Part shown: one piece after another, positions 45,301 through 58,100 of the stretch
How positions within the stretch are numbered: the stretch's first letter is position 1
How the letters are laid out: each line of letters begins with the position of its first letter
DNA from: Enoplolaimus lenunculus
Taxonomy: Eukaryota > Nematoda > Enoplea > Enoplida > Thoracostomopsidae
DNA: 64,000 nt
NCBI GenBank assembly: GCA_030248215.1
Contig: JASANG010002977.1
Span: forward strand, 1 to 64,000
Reading direction: 5' to 3'
The notes under the pieces: generated by a model
The model's input: the letters and a program-made list of their open reading frames with translations, nothing else
What the model was told of the DNA's origin: nothing
Database searches by the model: none
Position numbers and translations under genes: made by a program

Positions 45301-48300
45301 CCAAACGCCTTAGTTGGAGCAAAATTAGAACAAATTATAACAAATAAATTAACGGTATTACATTTTGCTTATCATTAAATATATTGAAGTATCGGCTCCG
45401 GCATTGTTTGGTATCCGATGTAAACATAACCTATTTACTATGTATTTTGTCTGTGCTTTTTCACTAATCAATTTGTTTATGCATATACTTTTGTATATGT
45501 AGTATGTTGTTGTATGTATATTTTAGTGTAATTTCGTCACTTCCAATTGCATCGCAACACTTTTTAATTTTGTTATTCGGAACGTTCAAACTGATCTCAG
45601 AAAAGCAGTTTTCACGCCAAACGCGAATGGATGCAGAAGCCATTGGCGTATCGGTTGCACCATCGATATTCCATACGTGTGTCTTGGGTCAAAGGGTAAG
45701 TTTGTTAGTATGAATCTACGTAGGGTAGACCGTACACTCGTGTAGCTGTTGGAAAAATCAAGTGTTTTATGCTCCGGTTCCGGCATTAAATCCGGCATTT
45801 TTTCATCAGATGTTCCGCTATTCCTGGTGCTGACTATTTTGAGTTTCGAAAGTATGAAAACACGACGTTAACATCGCAAGATTTTCGTGCGAAATGCGGA
45901 AAATTCTTTGAGATTATGTCATAAAAATGGCTAAATGACGCATTTTGAGGCAGGGATCAAAATTTTACATGATCACTGGAAAGCAATGTTATTCACTCTT
46001 TATCAGTGGGTTAGCGGTAGTTGAATCACGAGCGAAGTGACCGAAACACAGCACGCTTATTGTATCAATTTCAATACAAAACCTTGGTTTGGAATGGTTC
46101 TGTTTAGTAAAGTATGTTAAACGCATCTGGGCAACCAACAGTAACAACAGCGGTCACAATACTAAAGACCTCATGAGCGGAGCGAGCTAAACTAGACAGT
46201 AGACAAACGTCATTTTTGTAAGTATATATCAAATCAAAGACAATTTATGGGTTGTTTCTGATATTGAGCCACTCGGTTGCTGAAATTTCGCGAAAGAACC
46301 GAGCTACAAGTCAGACATATTTCTGTATTAAATTATATGGCTACGTCTATTTGGGTGAACTAGGTACGATCATTTTAGTGTGTCTCATGGCATCTAAATA
46401 TCGTTATTTTATAGCATATTTAATTGCAACTTCTATTAAACAACATTTAAATTTTTTCATTTTTTCCGCTCACTCGGAAAAAATAGAAAAAACTCATATA
46501 TATTCATTAGAATATGGCCCGTTTCATATTCTTGTTGAATGTTTACGTCATCGAGTTTTAGTAACATATATCTGTGTTGCATTTCTAGGCCGGAATGGAG
46601 GACATTGTACGATTTCGTCTAGCGTCAAAAATCGTATCGTTTATCGTAAGCAACTTTGGCACTGCTGATCTAATGCCACGCGAATGCTACGAGTTTTACG
46701 CTCGGATTACAGGCCGAACGCTGCGTGCCGTCGACGATGGCTGGTTCAGCTTTTATTATCCGCCTGAATTTTGTCCAGCACCCCTGTCAGCATCGTCCGA
46801 ATGCCTTCAAAGGCAGGGCAGCGGAGCCGGAAACGGAGATGGCCCTACGAGTAGCGACAACGGAGTTGGCAGATGTACGAGTGGTGGTGGGCAGGTAGTA
46901 GCTCAAACAAACTCAGGGGCGACCACATCGCGCGAGTACAACCAACACGGCTCGGGTGGTGGTAGTCAGCAATCTAGCGAGCAGTATTTGATTGGGGGCG
47001 GTACAGGGACGACTGAAGCTGATATTCAAGCCCCCAGAATAGCAGGTCCGATGTCGACAGGGACACAAGCAGTGGCTACCATGCTGCAGACGACCGTGTT
47101 GCCTCCGGAACGAGTTCGTAAGTTGACGATACAGTTTGTTTTGATAAGTGAAAGGCTTGCGCCCATGGGTCGCGTCATTCTGAGTTAAAGGGATGACTTC
47201 AATCTGTTCGCACTGATTTTGTTAACAATTCCGCCAAATTACAACCGTGTTTGCTTGTTAGACCTTGTGCTATAAGGGCTATTGCGACACTGGTAACAAA
47301 GCTATTGTGAAACGACATATTTACATAGTTGCATAGGTATATATTTTCAGTTAGAGTTTCGACCAAATTTAAAAACTACCGGAATCAGAACCGCGAAGTG
47401 AAAATAATATATACCGGGTTTTCTACCGGAGCCGGATAGTGAACAATACTTTTGTCGTGCGGTGCCGTCAGACATCGCCCGTCGCAATGTACGGCACCCT
47501 GATAGTGCATATACTGCTGAGCGCCTTCTAAAGGCGTTCACGTTTGTGTAAGTAAAATTTGAATTTTGCATTAAGGGCAAGGACGTTATATGGCTATTTC
47601 AAGGAAACGAACCTTACGTAGGTTTGAACACGGGTTTCATAAACATTTGACACTGTGATGTTATAATAATGGTCTAATATATTAAAAAACATTGCTCTGT
47701 ACAAAAGTTTACTTCCCGAATCAGGCACTGAGTTTTGTTTTAATATATTATTTTTGATATTGTGATGTGTGTGGTGCGTGTTGTGTTGATGTTGTTGTGT
47801 AAGTTTTCTTGGTTTTTGGTTCTCTCCCATAATATTCATTATTTAACCTTTTGCGTTACCGGGGTAAATATATAATATGATTAATAGTGTGAAAATTTAA
47901 ATTTCGTGATTTTTTGCCCATATACTAACGTTTGAAAATGGTTTGAACCAGATCGAATTTGCGCGTTTGAGCAAAAATTTCAATTTTTCTATCGGTTTTG
48001 TGTATATTGCCTTTGTGTTGTTTCGAGACTAACACTGTTAGTGGTAAGTAAGTCGTTTCCATACTAGTGTTAACACAGTGCCACTGATTACAAATAATAT
48101 TTAATGCGTAACAATTTTGTTTTAATTACATTTTAAGTAGTTTTGGTTTAATTAATTGGTGTAATTAACTTTTTAAAATATTCCTCTTTATTTACTGTTA
48201 AACATGTTTTTATTTGGAATATAATTTTCACACCATACAAAAGCACCCCCTCATTTCTTTAGTTTATGGTGTGTCTAGATGTATAAATGTTTCGGTTTTG

Positions 48301-51300
48301 TTTGTGTTAGTAGGTACATTCATACTTTCTTGCGTACCTACATGTATCAAATATTTAGCTTGTTTGCCGTGAGTGCTATCAGCTAATTGTGTACTGTTTG
48401 AAGCAACAAATTTGAGTTGTATCAGTTTGTACGTTGGTTTCGTTGTTGCTATTTCCCAGCTGTACATGCAGTGTTATAAGGCGTACACAATAATTTTGTC
48501 AACGGTGCCAAAAATCTCTTATAGACTGGGACTGTCATGAGTTTATTCTGAAAACGTGCTCATGACAGCCCTCATTCATCAGAGGCAGATGTTTTCGGTA
48601 TTAAGGATTCAAGAATGGTCAGCCAAACGTACCTATGTAGACCATCCGACAGGAATTAAAATCAAATGTTGATGTGATTGAAATATTGAAAATATTTGCC
48701 TTCTCATTCGCTTCGTTTGAGTTTTAAATTTCAGGGTTCGATGTAAATTCTCTGAAAATAAAAAGGATTTAAATTCATGTAGCTGTAGCTCGGTTTTAAA
48801 TACGTTGATATATAAAAGGGCTTGGATTCTATACAAAGGCACGCCCACTTCCACTTGCACAGTCCATAATTAACCACCTCAATGGCGATAAATATGTTCT
48901 CTGTCAAAAGTCTCATGACTCACAGAAAATTTCGAATTTCTTTAAAATCCTCAAAATTTTACCATACCATAACATTTTTGTCTTTTGGTCAGGCTTAGCA
49001 AGCCAATTTTGAAAATACTGATAAACCGGTACACCGATATGTCTTAGTGTGTTGTTTGTGTGTTAAATTGTACTGTTTGCGTTTGTGTTTGGGTGCGTAT
49101 TTGCGGCGAGGGGTGGCCAAAATGAGTAGTTTTGTGAAAGCCCATGCGTATCGCGAGTTTCGAGGAAGGCGGTAGTACCTTGTTAGTTCTGAGCTATAAT
49201 AGGAATCGTCTATTGACCATGGCTATCACGAGCTCGTTTTCAAGATGACCTACTCGTGATAGCCCTGGTCTATGGAAGATTTTGTGGCACCGTTGACAAA
49301 ATTGTTGTGAACGGCGTAAATGTTTTTGTGATATTTCTAGGGCCAGCACTAGGGTTTCCTTAGACTGCTAGCGAGTGAGCGGACAGGTAGGTTGCCCCCG
49401 AAACCCGGCTTTTATACTATCATCCGGTTCCGGTAATAAATTTGGGGTATTTTTTTCGCCGGATTTTTCCTTTTATTCTCGGTGTTGATAATTTTCAGTT
49501 TTGAAAATGAAACTTGAACTTCTTTAACAATTTTTCCAATAGAACGTGATCAGTAAATGCACGACGCTTGAAAAAATATAAAAAAATTCACAAATATTTC
49601 ATCAATGTCGCGGTTTATTATCGGTTCAATTTTAAAGGTGTTTGGTCTCAAATGTTGAAAAAATTCTCAATATGGATGGTGGGCAATATAATTTAATGGT
49701 AACATCTCTTTACGCTATCCGGTGATAGTAAAAACACCCCCTGATTTTATTTTTGCTTTGCGGTTTTGTTTCGGCGTTTCGACCGTAATTCCGGCGGTTG
49801 TGCCCTATTGGGGATAATTAAATTTTTTGTATTTTAAAATTAGTGTTTTTACGCTTTGCGATTTACTGGATAAAGCTGAGTAGTATCTACTACATACTAG
49901 ACACAAAAATTTGTGGGGTTTCGTTTAAGTAGTAAGTATACTTCGACATATAATTCAGGCGCGACGTTAATACTCTAAATTATACTTAAAAATTGAGGAA
50001 AGCTTAGACAAGTAGTTTTGTGTTTGCAGGGGTAGGCTGCAAACAAAGGGGGGGGGGTGGGGTGGCCAACTGGATAGAGCGTTCGGAGTGAAGAGACAAA
50101 GCTCGAATGTCGGTGGGGTCCCGTCCCGTACTAGAGAAAACTCCAGTGCTATTTTTGTTGTTTTGTTTGTGTGTGTGTGTGGTTACACAAGCTTTTTCTT
50201 TGGTTTATACTAGTTTAGAACATTATTTTTGAAAACACAGAATATTGTAGATGGTCACACGTGAAAGTAGCCAAAAACAACTCAAATAAAAGAAGCGACT
50301 GGCTGAATTTAAGTTTCAACGAAGGAAGCAATCCAGGCCTACACGCTCCGCGAACAAGGGTCAAAACCAAAATTATCTGTTACATTGGGTTTAGCTTCTC
50401 GCTCGCTTCGCCTGCGAATTTTTTAACCGTCATTTTACTACACGGATAATCGTCCATCAGGAATTCGTAGACGTGCCACTGCGGTTCGCAAAGTGGAAAA
50501 AATTTGAACTACACAGTGATCGTGTTCAGCGGAATACTGTTCGCTTAAGCAGTAAACATTCAACCGAATAAATGTATTTCGACGTCTGCGTAGTTATCTA
50601 TGTTTTGCATAATTTTCTCTAAAATTTAATGCTGCTAAAGTGCTCAATTTGCCAAAGGTTTAAACACCGCTTAAAATGTATATTCCCCATCTGTGTAGAG
50701 TTATTTGGCTTGGCTTATTATATACATATCGATTTACCTACACCACATTACATACTTACATGGTGTGCAGTGAAAAAATAACACTTCCACCAGCATCTAA
50801 TTGAACATGAGTATAATATAAAAATGCACTAACCAATGTTCCCCCGTTCCCTTATCCCTGGTTGAATTATGGACGTTATTCCACCCGACACAACACTCGT
50901 TGTATTGTAGCATTCTCGGCCCTGAGCATACCTTAGACTACTATTTGAATAGCCAAATATAAAGTGGCTAATTTAGTGTCTGAGTAAATAGTACATCCTA
51001 GAGAATATTAGGTATTGAAATATTTGAAATGATATCGAAGATGGCAGCGGAAGTTTGAAACTAAGCGCAATTGAATGCTATTAAAATAAAACTGTTTAGA
51101 CTGTGTTGTTTATTTCCACTTGCAAAGCTCTGATGTTTTTGCGTGAAAAATATTATTTCTGATACTATTATGTTAGGTTAGAAGTTAGACAATGAAAAAC
51201 ACGCGAGTCCAACACGCTAAGCTGAATATCGGTTTGAGTGTTTGCACCCTGTTGTGTTTATATAACTGCATGACCATTGGCGTATTTTACGCGCATTTAT

Positions 51301-54300
51301 GTTTGTAGCGTCGTAGTGTGGACGTAACGTAATGTTTTTGTTTTGAAGATTTCACATCTGAAGACTGGGCGGTTGGGTCGCATGCCAAAAGTCACAACGA
51401 ACAACAAACTATCAGAATCAGCTCACAACAACAACAACAACCGCAGCAGCAGCAACATCAACAACAGCAGCAGCGATTATCGCAACAAGATACAACATTT
51501 GATTTGATGCGTCAACTTGATATTGTGTTGCTTGAAAATTGTGGCAGTGCAACTGGTGACAGTGCAACAGGTTGTGCCGGTCATGGTCCCGTTTCTACAG
51601 CCGGGGGACTAATTTCACCGGAGAGTCCGTTGGCTGGAGGACCTACGTCACGTAATAGTGGCGGATCTTCGAGTTTGACCGAAGCCAGCTTTGCGGCGGA
51701 GAAGGCGGCGTTACGTCGTGCAGCTGCTCTGCTTGATAGACGAATACAAGCACATTTAGCGGCGCTTGCAGCCGAAACGGTACAAATGCAACAAGCAGGC
51801 TGGTGTGCGTTGGGCTTGGCTGAAGGGATGATCTCGTATCAGAATGGGGGAAGGATGGAAGTATCTAGCGGTGACGTAGAAGCTAGTTTTGCCGGTGGCG
51901 AATCCAGTGATCTGAATGGGCTTGTACGGTCTCGAAGTAGTCCGATATGCTACGACGTAAAGTGCCGAGGAACCTCACGTGCGTGTATGGGAACGCAACT
52001 GAAGGACACTAACGGAACCAATGGTGATAAGAAGCAAGAAAATTGGGGTAATTTTCAATTAATTGTTAATTATAAGCGAATCCGTTATTTTGACTCGGTA
52101 CTGGTGTGTAAAGTTGTTAGATGAAATAAGTTAAATGTTGTAGAAGTTTTCAAAGGAAATTAAAGTACAATCCGTTAAAATTAACGTTTTGGCGTTGTGT
52201 AAAGCCTATCGTCGGGCTGAAATTTCGTAGTGTAAGTAGATATTCTTGAAAAAGGGTGCCGTCCGTCACCCGTATGGCGCCGTCCGTCACCGTGCATTAT
52301 CGTACGCAAATTACTAAATCGTGTAGTGACGGACGGCGCTGTACGGGTGATGGACAGCTCCGCACGACAAGTATAGCGCCACCCTTAGAGTTAACATTCA
52401 AGGACTTATTGCACTCCGTTTCTCTGATGTATTTTTAGATGCAGTCGAAAGAAGTAGGTTTCGTTCTGTGTACGGGGCAGGCGGTACTGGAAGCACTCAC
52501 GTCTCTGGGGTAACGTATCGACGTCAAAAACGAATCTCACGCCGTGCCAAATTGCTTATATCAGGCACAGGCCGTCATTCTTTGGTTCCTGTTGTTAATC
52601 GGATGTCTACGAGTTGCAAAACGACGTCTCACATTGTCCCTGAACGCAGTACAACCGTCGCTATAGTAGCAGGTCCGGGTGCGAGCAATATGCAAAATAA
52701 CAACTCTGGAGGATACAATGTGAGGAATGAAAAGCTTGAAACTGGTAGGGGTGTGAATTTTGAATCTTGTTTTGGGGGCAGTGGTTCTGGCTCGGGTTTC
52801 CAGCAACGGCCACCTTTAGCGACCACCGAGCTTAGCGGAACAGCACTGGACGAATGTGATAGAGCGCTGTTGATCGATTCACCTCGGATCACTTTGTCTA
52901 CAGACGCAGATTGTGCGCAAGAACCTGATGGGACCAGAGATACCCGAGATTTCTGGGGTAAATCTGCTGGGACGACCCTTAGTTATATTGAAGCTCAGGC
53001 TGCAAAGGCGAGTGTAATAAAAGATTGTTCGGCCGCAGACGGAACAGGTAGGTCGGAGGTAGAGGTTAAATGCGTCTCCCCTGATATTGAACGAAATTAC
53101 AACGATACCACAGACGCGGCCAATGGACTGACCCCTAGGACTGGAATTGGATTTGGCGGTTGCAGCAATCCTGGTGCCGACGGTTGCAGAGCGATGTTGC
53201 TGCCACGCGAGTCAAGCTATAGCGTTTCGTCTGATAGTGACGATACTATATCGATTGATACATCTGAGTTGCATCGAGTTGTTGAGCCAGTTGAAGAAGC
53301 TGTTGTAATAGTTGCGTCGCCGAGGGATTTAGAAGAACCTGCAGGGCGTGGGGAAAAGAACCAGGGAGACCGACCGTGTGGACCTTCAGATGGTGTCGTT
53401 AGTCGTCGCCCGCTATCGGCGTTGTTTATGCGGCCGTTGAGTTGCGAATTTTAAAACCGAGGGCAGTCCGTCACGACGGAAACTTTGGTGCAGTAGTTAA
53501 AAGTTTTACTGTGGAGAGCTAATTTTGAGGTTTAGCGTGGTCGACTAAGCTTCCGGACTATAAAACATTGAAGAAATGGTTGGAGTTGAGAGTTTGAAAT
53601 GTAGGGTTAATTTTGAAATTTCGGGTTGCAAGGACTTCGTTCTCGGATTGCCGGTGGACGGAATTATGGGACGTCCTGGTCAAAAGGTGATGCCAATAAT
53701 TAGCTGATATTTTTGACAGACTTAAACTTACACTTAGACTTTGGCTAAAACATGTCAGTGCACAGTAATTGGCGGTTTAATATTAGAAGAATTCAAAAGG
53801 TGGTTCTACTATTCACAACGAGCTTTAGCACGCTGGCGCGTGGCAGTTCTGTTAACGCATCTGCGTTTCGTTCCAGTGAACACCGTGGGAACGTTTTGAT
53901 CTTGACTGTATTTCAACCAAAAATACTACTTGAATATCGTTTAGTTATACTTCAACGACTCTGCTTAGTTTCACATATGACTATTATGAACTGTTGGTGC
54001 TGTTTGTGGTTTAGTGTGAAGTAATTTTTGTGTGGTTTGCCGAGTTATACAGTTGGTTAGAAACGGTGATGTTTAGAATTATTTAAACCATAACAAACAA
54101 TTGTTAAATTGAACTTGAGTTGGTGTCCATTACACAAAAGAACCCAACGTTTAAAAAAATTACGCAGTTATTTTGCGTCGTCCGCCGACGAATATCGCCG
54201 CATGTGAAAATAGTTTTATCTACAAAATTGGTTGCGCAGTATCATATAGCGACTCACGTGCGCATGCCGTACGGCGCTGAATAACGCCGCACGGCATCAA

Positions 54301-55035
54301 AATAGTCAAAAAGGTATAATGCGGTTCTAACTTGACCTTGGCATACACCGCATGTGTTGTTTGGTGTCACATTTAAATTTACGTATTTTTGAATTATGAA
54401 GAGATACGTATATTAATATGATGGTTTGGTATTTTGCGACTTTGTGTTGCGCATTTGTCACATGTAAATCTGTGATCTTGTGCGTCCGGTTTGTCGCTAG
54501 CAATGATTGCTTGCGCAGCGGACAAAATGTTTAACCGCAACTCGGAAAAAAATTAAATTTGGCTAAAATAACTTCGCGACGTAACGTATGTATGGGAGCA
54601 AATTGGGTTGAAATGTATATATGTGTTTGAGTTGTATCATGTTTTATCAAAGCTTTCAAATTTTATTGTCATACTTTACTACCTTTAAGCGACAGTTAAA
54701 AAAATATGTTGCGTCGGCCGTAGGTAATAATTTAAAGTCTAGGAATTGCTAACTTTGTATGCGACACAAATACGCTTATTAATTTATTTTTAGCTTGCTG
54801 TAGATCAATCAATTCTAACTTGAATTTGACTAAAAACCACTTACACGTGTTAAATTGTTATCGCAGTTTAGAGATAAGTTGGTTCAAAGGTTCACAATGA
54901 ACAGAATAAAACCTGTGTGTGTGATGTCTACTGACCCTCTGATCTCGCTTGAATGAATTAGTGCGTTTCATAAACATATGCATGCGAATTTTTTTCATGT
55001 GGTCTCCTAATTTTATGCTACTGAAGTGTGCAGTA

Positions 55036-55108
<73 letters not shown>

Positions 55109-58100
55109 TATATGCTGTGAATTCGTCTGATTTTGATGGCTTTAAAATCCGTATAATGAGCATTGTATACATATTTGCACAATAAAGAAATTTGCAGCAT
55201 CGTTGACGGAATGCGTCGAACTTAAAATAGTTGCATTTGGGAGTCGCAATAGTTGTTTGAGTAAAGCCAGATACGTCTTGGCAGTTATGTTTTGTTTTGC
55301 ACAATTTACGTATATATAGAAGATATACATCAGGAATCGACCGAATATTGATTTTACATGATACCGGAACCGGAGCCGGAGGATAAATTTTGTACGGGAA
55401 CCGGAGCCGGATGTTATTAACCAGATATAGGATATAAATTTGTGCAGGTCGCAAAAATGTGCATTTATGGATTTAAGATTAATTTTTGGCTTGTATATTT
55501 CATTCCATGTCAGTGTCCACTCTTGGCTTGTCCGGAATTGCCGTCGCCGCAAATATTTCGACAATTAAAAACAAGTTTTAAACCGGATACCGTAACCGGA
55601 TACGGATGTCGATTTTTTACCGGATATTAAACCGGATCTGAATATCCGGTCGATCCCGGAAATATTTGCAAGTAGCAGACCAGAAAAATTCGATGAACAA
55701 TACAAATGATGGATATATAGACTTATACGACTGTCGAAAAAAATTTAGCTCTACTTTAACGTAAAGATTTCAGAACCGAGACAAATTCGCCTGACTTTTG
55801 CATGACGGGGGTGTGGCGTCCTGTTCAATGCGCTGGTAAAATCTGTCCCAGCATTATGAGGCCGCACGTCCCATTTCATTGTCTGGATTAACAGCGCTAT
55901 TTATTTAGGCGTGTTTCGTATGTCAATTTGACGAACGAAGCTAATTGTCTAACCTTCACCTAAACTGTATAGCTTTGTAAAATTTTTTCAAGATAACCTA
56001 AGTGCACACCAAAGTTTGCTGTATTTCCCGTAGTTGGCCCGGAATGAGTTACCCTTATACGTATTAAAACGCATATATCACGCTTTATTGAAATGTATGT
56101 CTGCATCTAAGTTGGATAAAGCTCACAGTATATATATAGATTTGTGATGCTTTCGAAACCTCAGTGGCATCTTAAGCTTGGGATAATGGGAGTCAGCGTA
56201 GAGTAAGGAATGGGAATCGCAGTTTTTGTACACTTTCCCTCTACGTTAATTGTTAGGGATCGGACATCGGCTTCGGCATATGTAAGCCATTTCGTAAATC
56301 CAAGCCTGCGCGTAAGCGTAAATTTTGGGGAACGTGTACAAGAGTTGTAGTTGCGTTTGAGGGGGTGTTTTTGTTTCGACAAATTATCGCATTAATGTTG
56401 TTACGGATGTGGACGTAACCCAGTAATTAATTAATACGTACGTATATATGCAATGCGTCGATATATTGTTTATGTACATATTACCGGTCAACAATATCCT
56501 TGCCATGATAATTAAACTGCTGATAGGAACTGAAAAATTAATATTGGGAATGTGAAATGAAATTCGGATAAATTTAGTAGCCTACAATGCAGAAGATTGA
56601 AGTGAAATTTTGATGTAAAAATCGAGATATTTAAATGTGAACTGGATAAGGGAGACACTGTAGTTGATGTGCGTCAGCGTCCATCACCACGCCTCCCTAG
56701 CATATCAATGTCGTGACACATGTGTAAGTCAAAATGCTATAACGGCGAATTAGCAGTTAGTTTTTGCTATTTGATATTTGAAGAAAAAAGTCATCTAATC
56801 GCAGCATGGAGGAATAGCTAATAGATAACTGTTGGTATTGATTGTTATAGGTGCACTAAGTCAACAGGATGTTGTGGTGCCGTCTGAGGTGAACAGTGAA
56901 GATTTGGATGTAAGTTGTGTTATTTCACTTCCAATCTCGAGTGATGTGTGAAGGTGGCTTCTTCGGCGGTGCTTTCGGGTTCAACCAGTTTTATTCTTAG
57001 CCAATTTTGTAGCTATTAGTGACTGGTGAAAATTTGGATTAGGTAAAACAAAATCTCACCCAATCTTAGCCAATCAACGAAAGCCACTATATTTGTTTGC
57101 TTGCTTTATTTATGAAATGTATCAAAAATAGCAGTTCTTGATTGTGTCAGATAAACTGATATTATTTACATAATTTGCAATGTGTCTAATTAGGGATGAG
57201 CCGATACTAAAATTTTTGCCGATGCCGATAGCGCTGCCGATTCTTGCTTTGAAATTTTGCCTATGCCGGACCGATGCCGATTCCAACGTTAGTACACCAT
57301 GCTTAAAATTAACAGATAGGATACTACATTACATCATTATATGAACATTTAAACCCTAACCATCATAAACAATTACAATTTTATAAGAACGGTTCGTTTC
57401 AGATAATTTTTTCAAACACAAACGCAAAAGAGATAACAGTTTTCCTGACCTGACACACACACTGATATGCGCCCAGAAATGAAATAGATAGCATTCCAAC
57501 TGACCGTTATGTGTAAAAAGTATCGGCAAACAATCGGCAGTTTTTTGCAGTGCCGATGCCGATACTCACGAAAAGTGCCGATTATTACCGATGCCGATGG
57601 CAATTAATCGGCACATCCCTATGTGTAATGCATCGGTGTTGCCGGGGTTTGGAAAAAGTAATGGGATTATGTTCTATAAATCGTCGAGGATAATTTTTTC
57701 GTTGAAAACTGATACCGCGTTTAACCCTGGGGGGTGGTGACGTCCGAAATCCATTGGTGTAAGGTATAAAAAGGTTGGCGCTGTACATTTTGACTATTTT
57801 ACTACCGTACGGCAACGAACATGAATTGTTGTGTGACAGAATAGTGCCCCCCTAATAGAGAATGTTTGAAGCAATATGCTGTGATGTATTTTCAGACAAC
57901 TGCCGCAATGTCACTTGATGAATTGAAACAAATGGACGTTCCAGCTTCACCACCGCCTCCCACTGAAACATCAAAATCGTTGTCACATCTCAACGCCGTC
58001 CATGAACGCCAAACAAGACGCATGCAAACCCGCTCTGAATGGTAAGTCGAAGGGTTGAACCGGAATTTGTGCAAAAATTCAATTCGTGTTCCTGATACTG

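Larger units (their letters stand above)
47118..51348 (+). other. 4.2-kb RhoGAP intron
   Basis: It holds CCGG-rich remnants at about 47372-47451, a possible MITE at 49388-49806, two small palindromes (48527-48573 and 49213-49273), and a possible tRNA-like unit near 50058. I found no exon. Confidence 0.55.
53455..56850 (+). other. 3.4-kb RhoGAP intron or alternative 3' UTR
   Basis: It contains the TA microsatellite at 55037-55105, a MITE at 55331-55658 and a weak GTCCGTC-like patch near 54245-54305. I found no exon. Confidence 0.5.
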
